From Psilocybe azurescens (Eukaryota > Basidiomycota > Agaricomycetes > Agaricales > Agrocybaceae): a DNA stretch of 64,000 nt. Positions 34,858-44,284 of the stretch are shown piece after piece. Below the pieces are notes generated by a model. It saw only the letters and a list, made by a program, of their open reading frames with translations, was not told the DNA's origin and searched no databases. The DNA is taken from the NCBI GenBank assembly GCA_023853785.1, contig JAJIRX010000904.1:1-64000 (forward strand), read 5' to 3'. A program made the position numbers and the translations under genes. Numbering within the stretch: the stretch's first letter is position 1; each line of letters opens with the position of its first letter.

Positions 34858-37800
34858 ATGTTGGTCTCTCCACAATTAGACATCTATTCTGTATTTATGG
34901 CTACACTCGAGAATAAATCTATGCATTTACCGATTTCTTTCTCTGCCATGAAAAACAGAAGGCCACAAATCATCAAAACCTCAGGTCTAATTGACTCTGG
35001 AGCTGGTGGAAAATTCATCGACCAGAACTATGCTAGGAAACTAGGACTCAAACAAAAACCCTTGAAGAAAAACCTCACAGTATACAACGTAGACAGAACT
35101 CTCAACAAGAAAGGAATGATCTCTACCTTTGTAGAACTCAATCTTACTATTGGGAACAGAACAAACGAGGAAATTCTATTTGTCTCTGGACTAGGATGAC
35201 AAAAGGTTATTTTAGGACTACCTTGGCTTCAGAAACAAAACCCCAACATCGATTGGGAAACTGGAAAAGTTAAATGGAGAGTTTCCAAATCCATCTGCAC
35301 TACCACTATGGAAGAAGAACTGGAAGAAACTGAACCACTCACAGACACCACGGACGCCCCCACTCGAGGGACTTCAACGCTTTGGTAATAGATTTTATCG
35401 AAGCAAAAGACTCCGAAGAAATGGACCAGGCATGGATCAATGCGAAAACCATGGCTTCACAGACCCTGGCAATGGAATACAAAAACAGGACACCTGCTAA
35501 ACCTCTGGAAGAACTTATTCCCCAGGCCTCCACGACTACCTTGGACTTTTCGACAAAAAGGCAGCAGATCAATTTCCCATCTCAAGACCCTGGGACCACA
35601 AAATCGAACTGAAGCCTGGATTCAAACCGAAACCATGCAAGGTCTATAGCCTCACCCCAGAAGAACAAATCGAACAGGACAAATTTCTTAAAGAAATGCT
35701 GGACAAAGGATATATCGTCAAATCAGAATCGGACATCACATTGCCCTTTTTCTTTGTAGCCAAGAAAGATGGAAAACTGTGACCTTGTCAGGACTATCGA
35801 TATCTAAATGAATGGACAATAAAGAATGCCTACCCTTTGCAACGGATCCCTGATCTAATGGACAAACTCAAAGGAGCAAAGTTCTTTACCAAGCTAGATG
35901 TCAGGCAAGGATACAACAATGTTCGCATTCAAAAGGAAGATCAACAGAAAGCCGCCTTCAAGACAAATCAAGGACTCTTTGAACCCACAGTTATGTTCTT
36001 TGGATTATGCAATTCCCTGGCCACTTTTCAATCCATGATGGATTCACTATTCAAAGGCAAAATCTCTGGAGGATTTGTGATCATCTACATGGACGACATC
36101 TTAATATTTGCCAAAAATCAAGAAGATTTGGCAAAATACAAACGGATTGTCTTACAAAGACTGAAGGATAATGACCTGTACCTCAACCAGAGAAATGCGT
36201 CTTCAGACAATGAAAAGTCAAATACCTGGGAATGATAATCGAAGAAGGAAAAATCTCCATGGACCAATCAAAACTTAAAGGAATCCAAGACTGGCCTGTG
36301 CCTACCACAGTCAAGCAAGTCAGAGGATTCCTGGGATTTGAAATTTCTACCGAAAATTCATCAGGAAGTTCTCTACGGTAGCACAACCCCTGAGTGACCT
36401 CCTAAAGAAGGACAAGAAATTTGAATGGATGGACACAGCTCAATGAGCATTTGATGAACTAAAACAATGATTCACAGAAGAACCGGTTCTCTCGATGACA
36501 GACCCAAACAAACAATTTCAAATTGAATGCAACGCCTCTAAATATGCATCTGGAGCCATTCTGACTCAACTCGATGGAAACAGTGAAAGACACCCATGCA
36601 CATTTATTTTGAAAACCTTCTCCGTGACGGAAAGGAACTATGAAATCTACGATCAAGAACTCCTGGAAATTGTACGAGCATGACAGGAATGGAGACACTA
36701 CATTCAAGGATCCAAACATATGACAATCATTCATTCTGACCACAAGAACCTGACCTACTTCAGAAGCCCAAGAAATCTGAACAGACAGCAAGCTCGATGG
36801 TTATTATTCCTATCTGAATTCGATCTGAAACTAATCCACATGCCTGGGACAAAAATGATTCAATCTGACGCCTTATCAAGAAGACCAGATTTTATACCAG
36901 ACAAAGACCACAACAATGAAGATGTGACTCTACTACCGGAAGAACTTTTCGTCAATCTAATCGACACCTAACTGCAACAAAAAATCATCAATTCAGAAGA
37001 ATTCGACACGGATATTGCAGAAATCTTGAAAGCTCTACTACAAGGAGGACCACTGAACTTACGAACCGACCTCAACGACTGGAGAACAGAAGAATTCAAC
37101 GGGAAAAATGTCATTTTTTATAAAGACAAAACATATATACCAAAGAACCAAAACCTACAGCAACAAATAGTAAAATCTCTTCACGATCTACCATTGGCAG
37201 AACACCCCAGAGAACTTGAAACATACAACGCAGTAAAGACACATTACTGGTGGCCAGGACTACGATCCTTTGTAAAACAATATGTCAAGGGCTGCGGAAT
37301 CTGTCAACAATTCAAAATTAACAGAAACCCCTCTCACCCGTCTTTCATGCCAATCACTGGACCAACTTCTATGCGACCATTTGCAAACTGTTCAATGGAC
37401 TTTCTAACCGATCTACCACCAGTTAAAAACAGTGTGGGACAGATTGTGGATGCAATCATGGTTGCGCTAGACCATGGGCTTACTAAGAGGGTGATTTTAA
37501 TACCTTGCCAGAAAAAAAGGGAAACCGGGAGAAGCACTTGACACAGAAGGAGCAGCTCAACTCTTACTCGACAACCTCTTCAAACGATTTGGACTCCCAG
37601 ATAGCATCATCTCTGACTGAGATCCCTTATTCACCTCAAAAGTCTTCCAAGAACTCATGAAACTTTTGGGAATCAAGTCTAAACTAACCACGGCTTATCA
37701 TCCAATAGGAGACGGAACCACCGAGTGATTCAATCAAGAAATAGAAGCCTACCTATCCATCTATTGTTCCTCACACCCAACCGACTGGAACAAGTCAATT

Positions 37801-38208
37801 GGAACATTGGAATTCACTCACAACAACAGGAAACACTCTGAAAGGGCCAAAACCCCATTCAAACTCACCCTAGGTTCATCTCCATTAGCCATTCCACTTG
37901 CATTCGAGAACACCAAAGCCCCATTGGTGGAGGAAAAAGTCAAACATCTCCTAAAAGATCGAGAAGAAGCATTAGCCACCCACGAACTTGCAAGACAAAG
38001 GATAGCTGAACAAAGAAAATCAAACTTCAAACCGTTTGAGAAAGGAACAAAAGTTTGGCTAGACTCTTGCAACATCTCCACTAGGTACCATTCAAAGATG
38101 AAACTGAAATGAGAAGGCCCATTCACGATCACAGAAGTCTTGGGACCTCTCACGTACAGACTCAAAATACCCAAGATATGGAAAATCCACAATGTTTTCC
38201 ATGCCACT
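34858..38208 (+). pseudogene. gypsy pol: protease, RT, RNase H, integrase
   Basis: Protease motif GLIDSGAGGKFID (about 34985). [30 protein letters not shown] and YMDDIL (about 36087). RNase H: CNASKYASGAILTQ, then YEIYDQELLEI and [19 protein letters not shown]. Integrase: H2C2 finger HPRELETYNAVKTHYWWPGL...CGICQQFK, then SMDFLTDLPP, VDAIMVALDH (Asp), FGLPDSIISD (Asp) and FNQEIE (Glu). Premature stops (35197, 35780, near 36445 and 36470, 36681, 36969, 37618, 37726, near 38110) are TGA except one TAA; frameshifts occur near 35380, 36205, 36345 and 37520. The frame is cut at HNVFHAT by the 38209 insert. Confidence 0.93.
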
Positions 38209-39603
38209 CATCAGGAAAAAGAAGTTTTATCCCAAAGAAATCTAGGTGTCTTTAAGCATCTTAGAGACTTTAAAGATGATAAAGACACAAAGCACCCTAA
38301 GCACCTTTCAATGCAAAGTGACATGGGAACAGTTTATCCAAAGCATTCCAAAGCAACCCAAATATTATCCACAGGCCTCCCAAAGACCTCTCATAGACAT
38401 CTAAAGCTACTTAAAGCATCTCTGACATCCACTGAGATGTCTTTTATTTCTCTTCAGGTTCACTTGAGACGCAGCATGGTAATGGCATCTTACAGAATTC
38501 AAATATAGTAAAATGTATATATAATTAAAGCAAGCTCTCTACTATAGTGATATGCTAGTTGATTATACAATCACAGACAGGGAAGAGGATATATAAAAAT
38601 AATGTATAATAGGATAGATAGAATGTGGGGTAGTCCATCATCGTAATCTAAGATACTATAGCTAATGTTGGCATTGGGCCATTGGATGGGCACAGCAGGT
38701 TGAGGAAGGGAGAGGGCAAGTGGTGCATAGATGTCAGGACCAGAGATAGTTGTCTATTACATGAGTTTTAGTGAGCAAAAAGTGGGGGAAACGATAATCA
38801 AAACATACCTGTCAGAATTTAGCACCCTCATTCATTACTCCAAAAGGCAAGATGGTGGGATGAGTGCCACCAAATGTAAGCACAGGGAAATGGGCAGTGA
38901 GTCACTGGATGGGCAAATGAATATGGCAAATGATACATCACCAATGCCAGTGCTGGGGCCAAAAACAGTCCTATGCAACCTGTTATGCATGTTGTAGTTA
39001 GTAAAGAGATGGAAAAGGGGCTGTGGTATACTCACTTTCAAGATTTAGCATTTCTATTCATAATGATGAAAGACAGAACAGTGGTGGCAATTGCGAGTGT
39101 AGGGTAGTGGGCATTAGACACACCAGATGACAAAGATGACAGGACTGTGAGCCATCCTCTGTGGTCTGTTGAAAGTATGGTTGTTAGCAAAAAGAAAAAG
39201 ACAGGAGATGAACTGAACATATCTGTACAGATGGGTGGCATGGTGTTTGATGTGAGCTAGTCGCATACTCAGTTGCCATTGCATGTGGAACAAGCATGTG
39301 GCATAGTACACTGGGGGTCTTGGTTATGGATTAGCAATAGAGGGTGGTGGAGAGCATAATGGTGGTACTTACTGAGGTACTGCCATTATTACGCTACATG
39401 GGCACTGCTGCCAGTTCTTGTTACTGTCAGGTGGTGTCAGCTTTACTATATAAAAGGGAATGCTGGTACTTAGTATTAGCATAGTGAGTGTGGGGCAGTG
39501 AAAATGGCATCAACAACATTGGGCATCATTGACAATTATGAGGGTAAGGGAACAGTGGTGGTGGTGGTGAACCAAGAACAAAGTTGAACTTCACAAATCG
39601 ATA

Positions 39604-39918
39604 GGCAACAGCATGGGTAATCCCGTATATATCGGCCCTTTTAGCCATATTAAATCTTTGCAATACCATACACATGAATTGTGCATTTTTACCCATCAAA
39701 AGAGTCTAAAAACAGCCAAATTGGTGGAGAAATGACTGAGATATGGCCTATTTTAATGCATTGTATACAATTGGCCATAATTCACTCAGTTTTGGCTTAA
39801 AAATTACGCTTTTGGACTTGTTTTGAAGGTGACAGGTAGGATAATTTTTATCCGTAATTTTATCCACACAATAACCGGCTATTAACCCATACACAATACC
39901 CAAACCCGTGCCGTTGCC
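39604..39918. mobile_element. MITE, GGCAAC family, copy 1 (TA-flanked)
   Basis: GGCAACAGCATGGGTA...ACCCGTGCCGTTGCC, flanked by TA at 39602-39603 and 39919-39920. The interior has mirror halves: AAAAGAGTCTAAAAACAGCC...GACTGAGATATGGCC and its imperfect inverse CTCAGTTTTGG...ACGCTTTTGGAC. No coding capacity. Confidence 0.8.
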
Positions 39919-39986
39919 TACAAATCACAGAAGTTCAACCTTTCACATGATGCATGGGAAAATTTCCCAAAACTGATATGAAAAGT

Positions 39987-40029
39987 GATGTGACCAAATC
40001 TACGAGCGTCTCATAGATTTGGTCACATC
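39987..40029. repeat. GTGACCAAATCTA palindrome, copy 1
   Basis: 16-bp perfect arms GATGTGACCAAATCTA and its inverse around an 11-nt centre that can extend the stem (GAG/CTC). A close relative is at 52220-52261. Confidence 0.85.
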
Positions 40030-40288
40030 CCTTAGAAATATTGTCACAACCAAAATGCATCCCATCTTGTATAAGTTGTACTAAAGGCAGGGTGAGTTAT
40101 AGCAACAGTGCTTGGTGAGAAGAGTGTGGTAGTACATATCTTTCAGTTATCCAAGCTCTAAACAAGGATGTGAGAATGTGGTGGGTGGTGGAATGTTGAA
40201 AGGAGTTCACTTCACCAGGAATGGCGTAAGTAAACAAAAGCACAAATGGAGAATGTCATGTGATTTAAATTATTTATTTGCTTTCAAG

Positions 40289-40600
40289 GGCAACAGCATG
40301 TGTATTCCTGTGCATATCGGCCCTATTATCTGTATCCAGCCTGTGTAATACTATACCCACGATCTGTGCATTTTTACCAATCAAAAGAGTTCAAAAATAG
40401 CCAAATTGGGCCAGAAATGACTGAGATATGGCCTTTTTAATACATTGCACAAAATTGGCTGTAACTTACTCAGTTTTGGTTCAAAAATTACGTTTTGGGG
40501 CTCTTTTTGAAGGGGACAAATAGACTTTTTTATCCGTAATTTTATCCGCTCGATATACAGCTATCAACCCGTACAGAATACCCGAACCTGTGCCGTTGTC
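40289..40600. mobile_element. MITE, GGCAAC family, copy 2
   Basis: GGCAACAGCATGTGTATT...CCTGTGCCGTTGTC, about 312 bp, clearly homologous to the copy at 39604 over its whole length. The TA flank is no longer clear on the left. Confidence 0.78.
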
Positions 40601-40758
40601 TAGGTTCAAATTGAATTTGCCTTTTTGCATATCTTTTCTTATCATGCAGGTATTATTTTCCTGCAATCACCAGGCCCTATCCCCCTGTCTCATTCCATTA
40701 TCTTTTAAATATCATGTTGTAGATGTAGTTTATTAAATTAGCTATGTACTTATCTAAG

Positions 40759-41057
40759 GAATGGCACGCATTTTTGACCCGTGTGGGTTATGGGTAACGG
40801 TAGACACGGGTACGGGTACGGGTAACAATTTTCGTACGTGTGAGATTTCAAACGAGCTCTAGAACATCCCAAATGGTTGAGAATTGAGTGAGATAGAAAG
40901 GAAGCAGTGAAATTCACTATTTCTGATCTATCTCCCTCATTTCTCAACTGTTCAGGTTGTTTTGGGCTCGTTTTGACAGGTAAACCCGCCCGGATTGCGG
41001 GTAGGTCTCGCCAAGGGTACGGGTACAGGTATAGCCGCAGGTCACCCATGCCATTCC
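40759..41057. mobile_element. MITE, AATGGCA family with GGGTAC words
   Basis: AGGAATGGCACGCAT at the left and CCCATGCCATTCCCT at the right form inverted ends. Inside lies GGGTACGGGTACGGGTAAC and a self-complementary core (AGAATTGAGTGAGATAGAAA against TATCTCCCTCATTTCTCAA). Related to the MITE at 14630. Confidence 0.75.
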
Positions 41058-41310
41058 CTATACTTATCTAAGATTTAATAATGCTATGCTCAGAAATTTC
41101 AAGAATGGTTTGTGGTAATTTAGAATTTTTAGAAGACTCATAGAGCTTCAGAGAAATTTGAAATCTTGCAAAGACTGCTGAAAGCTTTGAGGAATCAGAC
41201 TATTTCCAAAGACCACAAAGACATCCCAAAGCAGCCTAGAGTGATAAATGTGCTTTATAAAGGTTGTAATTACCTAAGACATTCTCAGGGCAAATCCCTT
41301 TTTCCTGATG

Positions 41311-41583
41311 CTCTACTCATGCCATACAAAGAGACGGAAACATACAGACCAAACTTCCCTAGACCACCACCCGAGATCAAAAACCAGGAAGAACACTGGG
41401 AAGTCAAAACCATTTTGAATCACAGAAAGACAGGATGAAAACCCAAGAAAGGAAAGCAGAAATATCAATACCTTGTCAAATGGACCAGATTCATTATCTC
41501 CGAAGCAACGTGGGAAAAAGACAACACATTTAATGACAACAGCAAGATTCTTCTAGAATACCACCAACTACACAAACTCTGAT
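41311..41583 (+). pseudogene. gypsy pol C-terminus with chromodomain
   Basis: Continues the integrase tail: LLMPYKETETYRPNFPRPPP, then a chromodomain-like EHWEVKTILNHR...YQYLVKWTRF, ATWEKDNTFNDNSKILLEYH. One TGA after RKTG. Chromodomains at the integrase end mark chromoviruses and guide integration to modified histones. Confidence 0.88.
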
Positions 41584-41599
41584 CATCACTACCATCCTG

Positions 41600-41926
41600 A
41601 TGCCTCACCTTCTCCGACGCATCGCCTCGTATTTCACTCGAAGCTCTGAAACGAACTAACTTGAAATTCCCATCTTTGATACCCCTTTGACTGATCAAAC
41701 CGTGGAAGAGCTCGAAACACTGCGAAGAGAAATTCTCACTGCATACAACAAAATGATCAACCAGAAAGAGACGGCAAAACAGAACTATTGCCTGGCTGCT
41801 GCTCAATTTGCCCACCATCAAGCCAGATCTCTACGCCTCAAACTAAATAAGGTCAAACAAGAGCTCTACAAATGCCTTCCACTAATTGCCAAAGTAGTTA
41901 AAAAGGCCAAGTTGTTCTATCTCTAA
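41600..41926 (+). pseudogene. gypsy extra ORF 1, coiled-coil
   Basis: ATG at 41600: MPHLLRRIASYFTRSSE, one TAA near 41657, then LTDQTVEELETLRREILTAY and LRLKLNKVKQELYKCLP to a stop at 41926. Heptad-like leucines suggest a coiled coil. It lies 14 bp after the pol stop and 30 bp before the next ORF, inside the LTR pair. Role unknown. Confidence 0.7.
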
Positions 41927-41957
41927 ACCATACCCCCAACTACCAAAACAACGTGAC

Positions 41958-42710
41958 ATGTCTTTCATTGATACTCCCGCCACTTCTTCCTCTTCTACCC
42001 CTGCCAACTCACGCCTACAAGGCAAACAACCTGCTGTGCCTTGTTACGCCCAAACACTGCCAACCTTTGAAGCCCTGGACCTCTTTGCCAACGATGAAAC
42101 GGCTCAGAAAATCTGTTTGTACTTTGAAGACCCAGACACTATTCTTGCCATCGACAATCTAGCGAAAGTCGCCCAAGCCCACCAACAAGAAGAGCGAGAA
42201 ATCTGTCTTGCCAGACTCCGGTCTCGTGCTCGACAAACTATGGCAACAGTCTTGCTGGATCAACTGCAATCGTGGGGATTAGAAAGGGAGATCCATGACG
42301 TGTTGAGAAAACATTGTTGCGAGTCGCCCACCATGCAAAAACTGTCCGTATTTTCTATCCCTAGTACCCCTTTACAAAATGCTGTTCCTTCTCGTCCCCT
42401 TCCTGCTCGCCCTCCTGCCTATCGTCGATCAGTACAATTCTCGCCAGTCATTGATGATTCACCACAGATTTCACCTCCCACCTCCACTCCCTCGAGATCT
42501 CCAGTCCCTATGCCTCTATCTCGACAATCTTCAAAAACCCCAACTCAACAGAGAAGCTCATCCAATGCTTCGTCTACTACAACAAATCGCTCAACGAGCA
42601 CAACATCGATCGTCTGCTACCAATGTGGCAAACCCGGACATATCCACCCCAAATGTCCTGAGTTCAAGTGCATCTACTGCTACCAATATGCACCTGGACA
42701 CTCCTTCTGA
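41958..42710 (+). CDS. gypsy extra ORF 2 with C-terminal zinc knuckles
   Basis: 250 residues, uninterrupted. A helical N-terminal half (YAQTLPTFEALDLFANDETA, IDNLAKVAQAHQQEEREICL), a Ser/Thr/Pro linker, then CYQCGKPGHIHPKC (CX2CX4HX4C) and CIYCYQYAPGH, the start of a second knuckle that continues after the TGA (stop TTC-TGA-GAC, about 42710) with DCSYNP. Like a second nucleocapsid placed downstream of pol. The coding frame is intact over 750 bp while gag and pol are riddled with stops. Confidence 0.85.
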   Translation: MSFIDTPATSSSSTPANSRLQGKQPAVPCYAQTLPTFEALDLFANDETAQKICLYFEDPDTILAIDNLAKVAQAHQQEEREICLARLRSRARQTMATVLLDQLQSWGLEREIHDVLRKHCCESPTMQKLSVFSIPSTPLQNAVPSRPLPARPPAYRRSVQFSPVIDDSPQISPPTSTPSRSPVPMPLSRQSSKTPTQQRSSSNASSTTTNRSTSTTSIVCYQCGKPGHIHPKCPEFKCIYCYQYAPGHSF

Positions 42711-42893
42711 GACTGCAGTTACAACCCAGAGAACAAGCAACACGTTGACCCCTATTATGGAGGAGTTGATGAAGATCTTCTTGACGACACCGGAATCGCA
42801 AACACCACAGGCGAACCATACAGAAACTAATGGACTCAAAGAGACAATGGACTTCACTCCTTCTGAGGCATAAGGAGTGTAGTATGGGGGTAA

Positions 42894-43316
42894 TGTTACA
42901 ACAAGTCTTTTTCTTTTTCTTTTCTCTTTTCTTTTCTTTTCTTTTCCTTTTCTTTGTCATCTTTCACATCATTGATACATCATGGTACGCTCTGATGAAC
43001 TTTGCTTTCCATCATATCTACAAAACTCCATCATATCCTTGATGGACTTTCACTTCTATCTTTTATGATACATCTTTTGATGAACACTTGATCTGTTTCC
43101 TCTATTCTTATATACATCTGCTGATGAACATTAAAACTCATTTCAACTTGCTGTACAGTTTATAGTATTTATACCAGGATGGATCCACTGTATTCTTTAG
43201 CTAGTTCTTGAGAATCCAACCTGCTTAACCTGCTCAACTCAAACTTGAACTTGTTCTTGTAAACGATTGGTGGTTAGATTACGCACACTGCATGATTCTA
43301 ACTTGAGATTGTAACA
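42894..43316 (+). repeat. gypsy 3' LTR
   Basis: TGTTACAACAAG...GATTGTAACA, 423 bp, preceded by a purine-rich GTAGTATGGGGGTAA (likely polypurine tract). Keeps the same TATA-like box and AGCTAGTTCTT. Confidence 0.95.
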
Positions 43317-43435
43317 CATACCATGACCATAGTCATCTAGGCCTAAATAATGACCAAAATCTTGTACATCAGCCTCTGGATTGTCTCTAAGGCCTGTCAT
43401 GGATACAACTGGTTCAGATCTGTGTCTGGCCCGCA
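43317..43435 (-). pseudogene. KDZ transposase, piece 1 (N-terminal)
   Basis: Minus strand: RSEPVVSMTGLRDNPEADVQ, then DFGHYLGLDDYGHG up to the gypsy insertion. It joins in frame through one CATAC copy to piece 2. A stop lies just upstream (about 43441), so an intron or decay hides the true start. The 5' flank to about 43880 shows no further KDZ coding. Confidence 0.6.
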
Positions 43436-43887
43436 GTTTTTACCAAATACGGTACAGTTCGGGTTGGGTTCGGCCTAATCTGGATATACCCAGGCCTAAA
43501 GTGCTTGCAGAATACACCAAAACTTGTACAAGCTATAGATCCACCAATTCTGGGTCGTTTCACTCGAGTAAATATGCGTTGGAAAGCTAAAAATAGTAGA
43601 TTCAGTATCTAAACAGAATACACTTGAAATTTTCATTTTTGGTGTTAAATTGAGTACAGAAAGACAAAACTATAAGAAAAAGCTATCTCTTGGCCTAATT
43701 GTCATTGCCAATTGCATCTTTAATTATTTGAGTCACTTCTGAGAATTTAGGAAAAATAGGGGTTTTAACCCAGGAGCCTAGAGCCATGTGAGCCTTGAAT
43801 GTTTGAGAACTCATGCCATGCTGCATGAAACTGACTTGACAACAACCAGTGGAAAATGCATGTTCAGCATCAACAGAAGTAGCTAAA

Positions 43888-44284
43888 AGGAGGGCTTTTG
43901 TGTCCCCCACATATTCTGGTCAGAGTCTGCCAGAGTCCGCTGCGGAATGAGAGCAAAAATATGGCACAAGGCCCTGCTATTTTATTTAATATCAATTCTG
44001 GCAGAATAGTGGATTCCACAGCAGAATTGAACAGAATCCGTTTACAAAATTGAATACCCTGGAACGGAACCGAAAATGGAACCATAAATGGACTTAAAAT
44101 TTGATATTATTTCTCGGCAATTCTTGGCAACAGTGAACAATGTCACATGCGTGACTTTTGGTTGCCACATTGGTCTGTTGGTTACTCCAACCACCCCACC
44201 TCTTCCTCCAACCACCGCCGCCACTAACCCTCCCCTCTTTCTCATATAGACCGATGGCATATGTGTACATACCGCATGTACTGC
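43888..44284 (+). mobile_element. T3: 5' end of a W-like transposon, truncated by R1b
   Basis: Starts GGGCTTTTGTGTCCCCCACA (T-type terminus), followed by GGCAGAATAGTGGATTCC-type words to 44070. Then comes block Q on minus (GTGACTTTTGGTTGCCACAT, TTGGTCTGTTGGTTACTCC, ACCACCCCACCTCTTCC, 44130-44210), also present at 47640-47740 and 63890-64000. Cut at R1b. Confidence 0.65.

Larger units (their letters stand above)
38209..41310. mobile_element. 3.1-kb TIR element inserted in pol
   Basis: Perfect 13-bp termini CATCAGGAAAAAG (38209-38221) and CTTTTTCCTGATG (41298-41310). It separates the integrase tail (NVFHAT) from the rest of the same protein (LLMPYKETE), which resumes at 41311. No clear target duplication: flanks read ACT on the left and CTC on the right. 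Short CAAAGACCTCTC- and AAAGACAC-type words lie inside each end. No transposase-like ORF; it hosts three MITEs and a palindrome. Confidence 0.85.
33245..43321 (+). mobile_element. Full-length Ty3/gypsy chromodomain retrotransposon with CATAC target duplication
   Basis: The element proper is 33250-43316 (10,067 bp) between CATAC (33245-33249) and CATAC (43317-43321). It has LTRs of 422 and 423 bp, a self-primer type PBS, gag with zinc knuckle, pol (PR-RT-RH-IN-chromodomain) and two extra 3' ORFs. It carries a 3.1-kb nested insert between integrase and chromodomain. It sits in the N-terminal part of the KDZ gene; deleting it and one CATAC rejoins the frame (DDYGHG/MAVEES). Confidence 0.96.

Noticed and set aside
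38206..38211. CACTCA at the left edge read as a CACTA terminus
   Set aside because: The inverse at the right end matches only from CATCAGG inward. CACT is host coding sequence (the A-T codons of the integrase tail).
42664..42960. Lys-rich minus frame over the gypsy polypurine tract and LTR
   Set aside because: It is the complement of the CTTTTCTTTTC tract in the LTR and part of extra ORF 2.
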